Positions 8,754-15,939 of a stretch of 64,000 bases of DNA are shown one piece after another. The stretch is from positions 1,860,001 to 1,924,000 of the forward strand of contig NZ_CP086654.1 of assembly GCF_020883535.1 (NCBI RefSeq). The letters run 5' to 3'. Below the pieces are notes generated by a model, which searched no databases, was not told the origin of the DNA, and was given only the letters and a program-made list of their open reading frames with translations. How positions within the stretch are numbered: the first letter of the stretch is position 1; every line of letters begins with the position of its first letter. Origin of the DNA: Staphylococcus ratti. GTDB taxonomy: Bacteria; Bacillota; Bacilli; Staphylococcales; Staphylococcaceae. A program made the translations under genes and the position numbers.

Positions 8754-8783
8754 AAAAATAGCCAGCACATAAGGTGCTAGCTA
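8754..8783 (-). terminator. Intrinsic terminator before the scaffold gene
   Basis: On the minus strand a ten-pair stem (TAGCTAGCAC / GTGCTGGCTA with one G-U pair, loop CTTAT) is followed by five T. Its 5' arm contains the TAG stop of the 72-residue gene. It lies in the leader of the scaffold and capsid genes. Confidence 0.7.
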
Positions 8784-8999
8784 CATAAGGCTAAAATCAA
8801 TGTTTTTGGTATTTTCTTCTTCTATATAAGTTTTAATTGCGGGAATATCCGCCTCATTTTTAACTTTTATGTTTACAATAGGTCTTTCGTTTTGCAAATC
8901 ATTTATTTCTTTGTATAACGCTTTGATACGTTCCAATTTTTCTATAGCTTCATCAGCATCAACTTTTACACTTACTTTAAAATCCACATTATTCACCAC
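8781..8999 (-). CDS. Small head-region protein sharing its C terminus with the tape measure protein
   Basis: A 72-residue protein between the minor head protein and the scaffold. The N-terminal half is a beta strand (VDFKVSVKVDADEA) and a helix (IEKLERIKALYKEINDL) that look like the start of a tape measure protein. The C-terminal 36 residues match the C terminus of the tape measure protein at 26 of 36 positions, including RPIVNI, DIPAIK and YIEE. I do not recognise a named family. A common binding partner for both proteins is inferred. It overlaps the minor head gene by 11 bases, so it is probably translated in coupled fashion, and it ends inside an intrinsic terminator. Confidence 0.75.
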   Translation of the reverse strand: MVNNVDFKVSVKVDADEAIEKLERIKALYKEINDLQNERPIVNIKVKNEADIPAIKTYIEEENTKNIDFSLM

Positions 9000-9942
9000 C
9001 TTTTCGTTTCATCTTCTCCCAATCACTGTAGGTCATGGATGGAACGACTTCTGTCATGCCATCATCATTCCTCACACGCATAACACCTGGCAAATCCTCT
9101 TCATCAATGTAGTGTAGTAGCTTGCAACGACAGTTAATGTTCTCTTTAGCACTTGCTACACCCACAAATAACTTAGGTGCTTGTCCTACACAACCACTGG
9201 ATTTAAAGTTCTCGTTTAACGGAATGCTCTTACCGTCCAAATGGCGATGTGTATCACGTGTTTTCGCGTCCTTAGTAGCAAACCATCGTTTCATCATTTT
9301 AAAGCCGTTATCTTGCGCTATGTGAGCGCTATCGAGGTTAGCTTGCGACAATGCCCTACCTGTTTCAGTTCGAGCCACACGCAACGCCTGCGCCTTACTC
9401 ATGCCTATGTCATCACTAATAGCTTTGGCAGTCTTTGAATAACCCTCGCCTGACATAACGCCTTGAGTGATGTGTATACGAATACGTTTTAAAATTTCAT
9501 TGCGATGTTTCTGCAATGTGGGCACTAACTTAATAAATTCAATAGGTTGTTCAATCGCTTTATTAATCACTGCTGGTGTAGGGACGTCGAATTCCATAGA
9601 TGTTTGACTAGCCATTTCGTACAGATACAAGCTCATCATATATTGCTCTATATACACGTTCTGTTGCGTCTTTTTAATCGCTTTGGCTACTTCTCTATAA
9701 TCGTTGGTCATCATGTCTGCTATACGCGCTAACTGCTTATTCAAACGATTGTATTTGTTAAACTCTGTCCACGTGACGTGAGGGTCGTCCGATTCGTACT
9801 TAGCATACATATCAGAAAGTGTTTGCTTAATCTCTTTTAATGACCTAGCAAACAACACCTCTAACTCTTTTTCGGATTGAGCTATTAAGCGCTCAATAAT
9901 CTTATCAACATCATTCTGATTGGTTATTTTGCGCTCTGTCAT
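8989..9942 (-). CDS. Minor head protein (SPP1 gp7 / Mu F-like)
   Basis: A head morphogenesis protein of 317 residues. The Mu F-like domain is at the C terminus: ARTETGRALSQANLDSAH near residue 195, then KRWFATKDAKTRDTHRHLDG, and a final CRCKLLHYID cysteine pair. Family members bind the portal and influence DNA ejection. The ATG at 9942 is preferred because GAGGGTG lies six bases upstream; a start nine bases earlier has no ribosome-binding site. It overlaps the end of the portal gene. Confidence 0.85.
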   Translation of the reverse strand: MTERKITNQNDVDKIIERLIAQSEKELEVLFARSLKEIKQTLSDMYAKYESDDPHVTWTEFNKYNRLNKQLARIADMMTNDYREVAKAIKKTQQNVYIEQYMMSLYLYEMASQTSMEFDVPTPAVINKAIEQPIEFIKLVPTLQKHRNEILKRIRIHITQGVMSGEGYSKTAKAISDDIGMSKAQALRVARTETGRALSQANLDSAHIAQDNGFKMMKRWFATKDAKTRDTHRHLDGKSIPLNENFKSSGCVGQAPKLFVGVASAKENINCRCKLLHYIDEEDLPGVMRVRNDDGMTEVVPSMTYSDWEKMKRKGGE

Positions 9943-11320
9943 TAGCGTCACCCTCTACTTGAGTGTTAAATTCGATATTGTCTTGTTCAATGCGCTCAAG
10001 TTCTGCCACAGGGTCACTAACCCACGGGTGATTAGTAACAACAGTTTCTTTAGATAGGTATTGCGATTGCACACCGATTTGTGATTGTTCCAACTCATTG
10101 ACCATGACGTTAAAGTTGAATGTGATTTCTACATCTTGCACTTTAATATTCAACTTGTAGAAATCTATGATGTACTGTAGCAACTCCTGCAACGCAGTAA
10201 GTGTTTTGTTTTTTAATTTGTTAGCTTTCAAGTCTAAGTTGCTATACATAAACTTCAATGCGATACCCGACGGACTGTTGCCGAATTTATCTTGTTGGAA
10301 GTCCACACCTTGACCAAACTCGATTATATAGTCGCGTAGCATGTCCAAATATTCTTTAGACGACTGCACTGGTACTTCTATTTGAATTGTGTCAACACCG
10401 CTTCCGTCGCCATCTACATTAATCGCTTTGTAGTATTTGAGGTTACGCATAAACTCATCTAAGTTCTGCCCCTCATATCCTTTTAATACGTAAATCAATT
10501 CAGTTGATTCATCAAAAGTGTTTTGCGTATCAGACAGGCGCTTGTCCATAGCGTCAATGATTGTTTTATACATAAACAGGTCGCTAACTTCTTGAGGGTT
10601 GTTTTTAAACGGTATAAATGGAACACGCCCCCAACTCACACGCTTATTACCAACGTAATAATGTGATTGAACATGGTCATCTCCATGATAAAAATCAGGT
10701 ATCAATTGCCCCTCTTGATATTCGTAGTAAGTAACGTCCGTATCTGTCCAATACTCAACTCTTTCTGCCCCGTCCAACTCGTAATACCTAATAAACGCTT
10801 TTAACGTGTCACGCTCTTTATTCGTCCAAATAGGTATTGCTTGTTCTGCAGGTACACGGAATGTTTTAAATTCTCCATTCTCATCGATATAGGGTTGCAG
10901 CCACTCAATACCTTTATTACTTGCTGCAGTCAGAATGTCGACCAACTTATCATCCCATTTATGATTAAGCACTTTTTGAATGGTCGTTAATGACTTATCG
11001 TCATCAGTACCAAAAGTAACAGGGTTGGCAACCGCATAAGCTACTTTTTGGTCCACTAAGTTTTGATGGTAGTTAGTGTACATTCTCCAATCAGGTTTGA
11101 ATGGGTCTACCACACCCTTGTTATCCAACTTAGGCGGAAGATGTAGCACATCAGGGTCATGATTATAGTATCTGTCGCCCATCACGATTTTCTCTATCTT
11201 CGGCTTATGGTCATTTATCAAACGGATAATCATTTCTTCTTGCGTCTCGAATTTGGGTTTAATCTGCTTAACCACTCTCTCGTGATAGGGCACTTCGTTT
11301 GGCCAATATATTTTAATCAC
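9911..11320 (-). CDS. Portal protein (SPP1 gp6 family)
   Basis: A 469-residue portal of the SPP1-type family, following terL. Landmarks are HEPYHERVV-like start (EVPYHERVVKQIKPKF), the YTNYHQNLVDQKVAYAVANP segment near residue 85, VPFIPFKNNPQEVSDLFMYK near residue 235, GVDFQQDKFGNSPSGIALKFMYS near residue 335, and an acidic, Gln-rich C terminus. Twelve copies form the channel through which DNA enters and leaves. It ends overlapping the minor head gene. Confidence 0.9.
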   Translation of the reverse strand: MIKIYWPNEVPYHERVVKQIKPKFETQEEMIIRLINDHKPKIEKIVMGDRYYNHDPDVLHLPPKLDNKGVVDPFKPDWRMYTNYHQNLVDQKVAYAVANPVTFGTDDDKSLTTIQKVLNHKWDDKLVDILTAASNKGIEWLQPYIDENGEFKTFRVPAEQAIPIWTNKERDTLKAFIRYYELDGAERVEYWTDTDVTYYEYQEGQLIPDFYHGDDHVQSHYYVGNKRVSWGRVPFIPFKNNPQEVSDLFMYKTIIDAMDKRLSDTQNTFDESTELIYVLKGYEGQNLDEFMRNLKYYKAINVDGDGSGVDTIQIEVPVQSSKEYLDMLRDYIIEFGQGVDFQQDKFGNSPSGIALKFMYSNLDLKANKLKNKTLTALQELLQYIIDFYKLNIKVQDVEITFNFNVMVNELEQSQIGVQSQYLSKETVVTNHPWVSDPVAELERIEQDNIEFNTQVEGDANDRAQNNQSE

Positions 11321-11324
11321 CCTC

Positions 11325-11624
11325 TTACGTTAAAATTGATATTTTGTTTTGACGCATGTCACGCTCTAATGCATATCGTGTCGCGTCTATTGTATGGTTG
11401 TCTTTATCTTCTAGCTTAGGCTTAACGTTGCCGTCTTTATCTGTTTCAAAGTCTATATTTTCAAATTCACGGGCAATATTAGGTGTTCGGTTCGGGTCTA
11501 TCACAATAGCGTCTAAATCATTCAACCATTGTTCGCCATATTCAACAGAATCTGGTCCTTTCTTAACTCCCTTGATTCGCTTAACTCCGTGCTCTTTTTT
11601 AAGCTCATCAATAGACTTGGGTTC
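11325..11624 (-). CDS. terL: Terminase large subunit, exon 2 (nuclease domain C-terminal part)
   Basis: The last 99 residues of TerL. The coding begins at 11624 with E-P-K-S-I-D-E-L, immediately after the group I intron; an in-frame ATG twelve bases upstream belongs to the intron end and is not a real start. This part carries the end of the RNase H-like nuclease, with YGEQWLNDLDAIVIDP and DNHTIDATRYALERDM, where the DxIDATRYA motif supplies a metal-binding acid. Joined to exon 1 it makes a 421-residue protein of normal family length. It requires RNA splicing to be expressed as a full enzyme. Confidence 0.85.
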   Translation of the reverse strand, partial: EPKSIDELKKEHGVKRIKGVKKGPDSVEYGEQWLNDLDAIVIDPNRTPNIAREFENIDFETDKDGNVKPKLEDKDNHTIDATRYALERDMRQNKISILT

Positions 11625-11705
11625 CATTTTATTCAACTGAGGTCGTTAATCTCAGCCCGTTATTAACCGCTTACAGTTTCCTGCAAGATTAGACTATATC
11701 TTCAA

Positions 11706-11728
11706 TAAAAAAAGACCTCGAAAGGTCT
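11706..11728 (-). terminator. Terminator-like hairpin inside the group I intron
   Basis: On the minus strand AGACCT-TTCG-AGGTCT is a perfect six-pair stem with a four-base loop and six or seven T directly after it. It lies between the R and S elements, four bases before S, so it occupies the P8 region. By sequence it is a textbook intrinsic terminator facing the late genes. Confidence 0.65.
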
Positions 11729-11766
11729 CGTTTATTGCTCGGTTTTTCCACTCACTTGAGTGTACT

Positions 11767-12354
11767 CTACTCCCTTACACTATTTTTATTCCTTGGGTCA
11801 CCTTTTAAATAGTGCGGTTTCGATAGTCGTTGAACAACATCTTCTTTTGTTAAAGGTTTATAACTAAATATTCTTTTCTTATGCGATTTGGTTTCATCCC
11901 TCGCGCAGGCGCAAGCATGGCCTCTGTTGTAACCATCTTTTTCACATTCCTTTGTAGACAGATAAGTTTTTTCCAAATCTCCATTGAAAGTGTAAACATA
12001 CATTTTCTTTTTTAATGAATGTAAATTATTTTCTCTAGGTGTAACCCATTCAAGATTAGTCACATTATTATTTTGTCTGTCTTCATCAATATGATTTACA
12101 TATTTTTTGTTATTAGGGTTATCTATGAAAGCCGCAGCTACTATTCTGTGAGTTCTTAAATATCTAACCTTTTTACTATTGGTCATTAGCGCTACATATA
12201 AATAACCGCCCGTTTTTACATATTGCTTTAATTTCTTAGGCTCTTTACGTCTTTTTCCACCGTTAGCAGAATAACTATAAACACCGCCTAATTCATTTAC
12301 AAAATAACAGTCAAGAATATCTTCATAACCTTTAATCTCTTTTATCATCTTCAT
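11767..12354 (-). CDS. Intron-encoded HNH homing endonuclease
   Basis: A 195-residue protein with a NUMOD4-like N terminus (IKGYEDILDCYFVNELGGVYS), then an HNH core around residues 75-110: LRTHRIVAAAFIDNPNNKKYV followed by NHIDEDRQNNNVTNLEWVT, and a NUMOD1-like C-terminal part (VYTFNGDLEKTYLSTKEC). Such enzymes cut intron-less terL alleles and spread the intron. The start at 12354 follows AGGGGTGAT; the longer upstream frame reads through the intron Q element and is not used. Its last codons (DVVQRLSKPHY) are encoded by the intron R element and P7 strand, so coding and ribozyme sequence are shared. Confidence 0.9.
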   Translation of the reverse strand: MKMIKEIKGYEDILDCYFVNELGGVYSYSANGGKRRKEPKKLKQYVKTGGYLYVALMTNSKKVRYLRTHRIVAAAFIDNPNNKKYVNHIDEDRQNNNVTNLEWVTPRENNLHSLKKKMYVYTFNGDLEKTYLSTKECEKDGYNRGHACACARDETKSHKKRIFSYKPLTKEDVVQRLSKPHYLKGDPRNKNSVRE

Positions 12355-12517
12355 TGATATCACCCCTATGGTTATTATACCATTTATATGACACAATGAC
12401 GACATAAAACTTAATGATATTGCTGCTGATTGTCCACATATCTTTAAGATTGTTACCATTTGGTACTTAAAGCTTTAGGAGTTCCCAGCAATTAACCGAG
12501 TTAAGTGCCTAACATTA

Positions 12518-13483
12518 AGCACTATCCGCGTATATATCGTCGCTCTGATAACCTTTAGACCACAGCCACTTACCAAACTGCCTATTACTGATTTGCACGC
12601 CGTAATACTCATCCATAGCGTATATAACACGTTTCTTTTTGTCATAGTGCCAACGGACAAATGCTAACGGGTCAGTAGCGTAACCAAAGTCGACAGCGTT
12701 ACGTATGTTGTCGAATGTTTTAAATAACTCGTCAGGTATCTTCTCAATACGCAAGTTATTAAACGGTACAACGCCACTGCCTATTGCTTCACCCATATAC
12801 TCCCAGCGATAACGTAACTTATTCCTTTGTTTAGCAGCCTCTGCCTCTTGTATAAACTGTTTGGATATATACGGGTTATTTAAGTATGTTGAATGGTGCA
12901 CAAACGTGTTATCAGGTTGTATGGATGATTCATACTTCTTATTAGCCCAATGTTGTTTACGCTTGGCTGGGTTGTAACTAAAGAAAAATTTATAAAACAA
13001 TCCGTCCTCCAACTCGCCACGTAACATTGAATTGGTTATCGTGGTCACTTCATCTTCGGTTTTAAATTCTCCGAGCTCCTCAATCCACATAATAGAGAAA
13101 GGGAACCGGCTATCTTTCAACGACTTCAATCGTTCAGGGTTCTGCGCCCCTCTAAAGATAATACGATTCCCTCTGGGTTTATATGTGATTTCCATTGGCG
13201 ACACCTTAACCTTAAATAAGTGTGACACCTTTTGTTCTTCAATCGCCCACTTGATTTGCTCAAATACAGATGTTGCTAGTGTGTTATCTGTCTTACGGAC
13301 AACTACCGCATTCATCGGATAGCGCATAATTAGTTGCGTAATGATTATAGATATGTCTGATGACTTACCACTACCACGACCACCTTTTGCTACAACATTC
13401 AATACGTTATAGTCTTTGGTAGCTCTCCACAAATCATGAAAGTGTCTAGGTATTAAGGACGAAAGATTAATTGATGTCGTCAT
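12518..13483 (-). CDS. terL: Terminase large subunit, exon 1 (ATPase domain)
   Basis: The first 322 residues of the packaging motor. The ATPase shows an adapted Walker A, VAKGGRGSGKSSDISI near residue 33, and Walker B with FSIMWIEELGEF near residue 130. SYNPAKRKQHW and VDFGYATDPLAF start the nuclease domain, whose first metal-binding Asp is in IYADSA at the exon end. The reading frame stops three bases beyond the splice site with TAA. The start overlaps the small terminase gene by 17 bases. The enzyme cuts concatemeric DNA and drives it through the portal. Confidence 0.93.
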
Positions 13484-13847
13484 TAAACATCACCGCCCCT
13501 GTATGCTCTATCTCTTGCTTCTCCACAGGGTTGTATCCTGTACGGTCAAGAATGTCTTTGGACGCTTGAAACCTTACTAACTCACTTTTAGCATCTAATA
13601 GGCTAATCATGGTTTGTAGGGCTTTAGGCACTTGCTTTTGTAAATGCTCCGCTTGATACCCTTTAAATCCCTCTCTAAACTTATCGTTAGCTTTCCATCT
13701 GGATATAGTAGCTCGGTTCACATCAATTTGTTCTGCGATGTCCATATCCTTTGCGCCTGTATCAGTCTTGATTTGTATATAAGCCTGTTGCTTCTTCGTT
13801 AATTCTAAGTACGCCCCGAATGTTGCGTTATTTTGCATGTTTGTCAT
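13467..13847 (-). CDS. terS: Terminase small subunit
   Basis: A 126-residue DNA-recognition subunit. Residues about 10-55 form a terminase_2-type helix-turn-helix: LTKKQQAYIQIKTDTGAKDM then IAEQIDVNRATISRWKANDKF. The C-terminal region (LVRFQASKDILDRTGY) is the helical oligomerisation part. It chooses the packaging start site and activates TerL. The ATG at 13847 has GGTGA eight bases upstream; a TTG start 15 bases earlier is less likely. An intrinsic terminator and a repeat-rich non-coding region lie directly upstream. Confidence 0.88.
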   Translation of the reverse strand: MTNMQNNATFGAYLELTKKQQAYIQIKTDTGAKDMDIAEQIDVNRATISRWKANDKFREGFKGYQAEHLQKQVPKALQTMISLLDAKSELVRFQASKDILDRTGYNPVEKQEIEHTGAVMFNDDIN

Positions 13848-13895
13848 CTCATTTATCACCAACTCTCACGGTTAATTCACCTTATTTTGACATAT

Positions 13896-13923
13896 AAAAA
13901 AAGACACCGAGAAACCAGTGTCT
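13896..13923 (-). terminator. Intrinsic terminator upstream of terS
   Basis: On the minus strand AGACACTG / CGGTGTCT pairs over eight positions (one G-U) and is followed by seven T. It sits about 50 bases before the terS start, separating early and late transcription units or attenuating the late leader. Confidence 0.75.
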
Positions 13924-13939
13924 AATGATTATGTTTTGT

Positions 13940-14125
13940 TATTTTATTTGAGCTCTACACTCATACGAATGTATAACCGCCTACCCAATAGATAAGCGGT
14001 TCGGCAACCGGGCGCGCAACATATACATGATAAACGCTTACCCAATCATCCAAAGTTGAGTTATACACTCATATCAGTATAAAGTGGACGCCCATTACAG
14101 ACGCCCGGTTATTTGAAAGGAGGAG
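13940..14125 (-). promoter_or_regulatory. Repeat-rich non-coding region between the late regulator and terS
   Basis: This 350-base gap (13863-14213 overall) has no ORF of note. It holds a nine-base perfect inverted repeat AACCGGGCG (14006-14014) / CGCCCGGTT (14102-14110); a hairpin AACCGC/GCGGTT (13975-13980, 13996-14001); a hairpin TTATAC/GTATAA (14061-14066, 14077-14082); and an imperfect direct repeat in which ACACTCATA is followed three or five bases later by GTATAA (13957-13976 and 14065-14082). It may be a structured leader RNA or the operator and promoter of the late operon bound by the RinA-like protein. Which one cannot be told by eye. Confidence 0.5.
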
Positions 14126-14213
14126 AATACATATCAACCACACATTTATTATATTAAATAAATCAGTATACACAAAACATTGTTATAATAGTCATTAGTG
14201 TCATTTTTGTCAT

Positions 14214-14615
14214 TCATTGTAATAAATATATCTTCTCTGCCAACTCATCTCGTCTCGCCAAGAAGTTATTGCGGTTCAATTTAGCATTAGGCATTTTCTT
14301 TATGATTTCATCTCGCCGATATCCTCTTTTAAGTAACTCTAAAAAACAGAAGTCTACATGACCCAGTTTCTGTTGAGACTTATTAATAAACTCAACTTCT
14401 ACTAGCATTTGAGAAAATCGTTTATTCGCTCTATCTAATCTCACAACGATATCCTCTACCTTACTGTTGTTTTCCCCTTTACCCTTTGGTAACGTCGCTT
14501 GTATACCATATTGTGCTATAGAGTTGCTATCATATTCAGGCACCACATCAGCCAGCACATTACATTTCATCTTATGTGTGCCAATCATATTTATAATCGC
14601 CTCTTTACTGTACAT
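14214..14615 (-). CDS. Late transcription regulator, RinA/ArpU-like
   Basis: A 133-residue protein, last gene of the early/middle operon before terS. This is where staphylococcal phages carry RinA-type activators of the packaging and structural operon. Seen: MYSKEAIINMIGTHKMK at the start, LDRANKRFSQMLVEVEFI, and a C-terminal helix-turn-helix-like FLELLKRGYRRDEIIKKM followed by NRNNFLARRDELAEKIY. This is a similarity of pattern; the exact subfamily was not verified. The ATG at 14615 is preceded by GAGGGGG. It overlaps the end of the DUF1514-like gene. Confidence 0.6.
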   Translation of the reverse strand: MYSKEAIINMIGTHKMKCNVLADVVPEYDSNSIAQYGIQATLPKGKGENNSKVEDIVVRLDRANKRFSQMLVEVEFINKSQQKLGHVDFCFLELLKRGYRRDEIIKKMPNAKLNRNNFLARRDELAEKIYLLQ

Positions 14616-14763
14616 CGCGTTCCCCCTCAATGTGTTTCAACCTATTCTCAAGCACTTGCTTTTCATATTCCCTAGCTTCCAACTTCCCTTTCAACTGTGC
14701 ATTCTCTACCTTAAATCCAATAAGCAACAATGTGTATATGACAAATAATATAATCCACCACAT
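14605..14763 (-). CDS. Small membrane protein, DUF1514-like
   Basis: A 52-residue protein starting MWWIILFVIYTLLLIGF, one transmembrane helix, followed by a charged coiled coil (KGKLEAREYEKQVLENRL). It looks like the DUF1514 family common just upstream of late regulators in staphylococcal phages. GAGG lies nine bases before the ATG, and it overlaps the downstream regulator gene by 11 bases. Function unknown. Confidence 0.65.
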   Translation of the reverse strand: MWWIILFVIYTLLLIGFKVENAQLKGKLEAREYEKQVLENRLKHIEGERDVQ

Positions 14764-14767
14764 GTTA

Positions 14768-15001
14768 TCAATCCTCTTTCAAATTAATGCTTCTAATTTC
14801 CAACAGAATCATAGTGATTAATACCGCAAACACTAATTCCGCTCTGTCATTTATTAAACCAATGGCCATAGCCGCCGCCACAAGTAACCCTATAGCAAAC
14901 TCTAAAGTTGCATCCACATGCCTATTTCTAAATTTATTTTTTATAATATATTCTATCAACATCCATATAACAATTATTGTCAAAATCCCCGTTATATTCA
15001 C
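14768..15001 (-). CDS. Small phage membrane protein
   Basis: A 77-residue protein with three hydrophobic stretches: ILTIIVIWMLIEYII (residues 6-20), LEFAIGLLVAAAMAIGLI (about 33-50) and ELVFAVLITMILLEI (about 55-69). No named family is recognised. It precedes the DUF1514-like gene by four bases and has AAGGAGTG upstream. Likely an inner-membrane accessory protein of the lysogen or lytic cycle. Confidence 0.55.
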   Translation of the reverse strand: MNITGILTIIVIWMLIEYIIKNKFRNRHVDATLEFAIGLLVAAAMAIGLINDRAELVFAVLITMILLEIRSINLKED

Positions 15002-15048
15002 GTCATCACTCCTTATTCAATATTTGCTTGATTCGTTGCAGCACGTCT

Positions 15049-15354
15049 TTAGTACAAGTCTTCGGATTTGATGAAACTTCCGTCTTTTGACATTTTCCCT
15101 GTTCTGTCTTTAATCTCTCCATAAGCCTGTTCTAAACACTCCTGTAATGTCATTCCATTTTGTTGTGCAAGTATAATCAAAGTAACAACTACATCTCCGA
15201 TACCGTCTTTTAAATCATGTTTGCGGTTACGACATAATGCACCTGCAACCTCTCCCATTTCCTCCACACTTTTTGCATATTGCGTAAAGCTATTGCCTTT
15301 GTCTAATCCTTTATCAATGCTCCATTGTTCTACTTGTTTAATTAAATGATTCAT
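15049..15354 (-). CDS. MazG-like nucleotide pyrophosphohydrolase
   Basis: A 101-residue all-alpha NTP pyrophosphatase-like protein. The MazG signature is visible: YAKSVEEMGEVAGALCR (ExxE near residue 34) and KDGIGDVVVTLIILAQ (the downstream D helix near residue 57). The family hydrolyses nucleoside triphosphates or alarmone-like nucleotides. The ATG at 15354 has GGAGG nine bases upstream, so the longer in-frame start at 15375 is not used. Confidence 0.75.
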   Translation of the reverse strand: MNHLIKQVEQWSIDKGLDKGNSFTQYAKSVEEMGEVAGALCRNRKHDLKDGIGDVVVTLIILAQQNGMTLQECLEQAYGEIKDRTGKMSKDGSFIKSEDLY

Positions 15355-15355
15355 T

Positions 15356-15667
15356 TTATTTATCCTCCACTTCATATCTTTTTAAAGCCTCTTTGTACTT
15401 ATTGACGAATTTATACCGGTCTTGGTGTAGCTTGCTACTCCAACTTGTAATAGCGTCTAAAGCGTGTAATTTTTTGATTAAACCGTCTATTTCCTTTTGC
15501 ATTTGTTCCATGCTAGCAACCGTCGACCAATATTGACTTGTACCGACTTCTGCGTCATAACTTGTATTGCTGAATTTATCAAATTTGTTTATCGCCGTAT
15601 TTAATTCCTTTAATATCTCTTTTAATACTACGTGTGAATGGCGCAACAATAACTCTTTTTCTGTCAT
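15356..15667 (-). CDS. Phage hypothetical protein, helical
   Basis: A 103-residue, mostly helical protein beginning MTEKELLLRHSHVVLKEIL. No family recognised. It overlaps the upstream gene by four bases (ATGA-type overlap) and ends just before the MazG-like gene, so it belongs to the same translationally coupled accessory cluster. Confidence 0.6.
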   Translation of the reverse strand: MTEKELLLRHSHVVLKEILKELNTAINKFDKFSNTSYDAEVGTSQYWSTVASMEQMQKEIDGLIKKLHALDAITSWSSKLHQDRYKFVNKYKEALKRYEVEDK

Positions 15668-15939
15668 TCATTGTCCTCCATAATTGCATTTAGCTCATTT
15701 TCTACTTTTTCGTAATACGGATTGCAAGACCACGCTTTTTTATGGTGCAAGTGGTCTTTAAATAACATTGTGACTTCGGTTAATTTACGTTGTAAATTTG
15801 CGTTATGCCGTATTACTCTAGCCTCACTTACGATTAATTCATCACGTTCTTCTTGTAACTGTTCGATAGTTTTTTTGAGCGTTATATTTTCGTCGGTCAT
15901 AAACCAACATTGACTTCTCCAGTAATCTTCTTTTTTCAT
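15664..15939 (-). CDS. Phage hypothetical coiled-coil protein
   Basis: A 91-residue protein beginning MKKEDYWRSQCWFM, followed by a coiled coil (ITLKKTIEQLQEERDELI) and a basic helix. No family recognised. The ATG at 15939 overlaps the preceding stop as ATGA, and GGAGG lies nine bases upstream; an earlier in-frame ATG lacks such spacing. Confidence 0.6.
   Translation of the reverse strand: MKKEDYWRSQCWFMTDENITLKKTIEQLQEERDELIVSEARVIRHNANLQRKLTEVTMLFKDHLHHKKAWSCNPYYEKVENELNAIMEDNE

Larger units (their letters stand above)
11625..12517 (-). ncRNA. Group I intron in terL
   Basis: An 893-base self-splicing intron. Evidence on the minus strand: (a) TerL is broken exactly within D-S-A-E-P and resumes in frame when this interval is removed; (b) the 5' exon end AGTGCT pairs with GGCACT at 12509-12504 to form P1 with the required terminal U-G pair; (c) canonical core elements are present: P (AATTGCTGGGAACTCC, about 12478-12493), Q (AATCAGCAGC, 12431-12422), R (GTTCAACGACTA, 11835-11824), S (AAGATATAGTC, 11702-11692); (d) GACTA in R pairs with TAGTC in S as P7, and CTCGGTT at 12500-12494 can form P3 with AACCGAG at 11744-11738; (e) the intron ends in G. 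It encodes an HNH endonuclease. Confidence 0.92.

Noticed and set aside
12355-12459. Upstream extension of the HNH reading frame
   Set aside because: It would be encoded by the intron Q element region; AGGGGTGAT places the start at 12354.
12475-12660. 61-codon frame across the terL exon-intron border
   Set aside because: It is an alternative frame over TerL coding sequence and the intron P element, with no ribosome-binding site.
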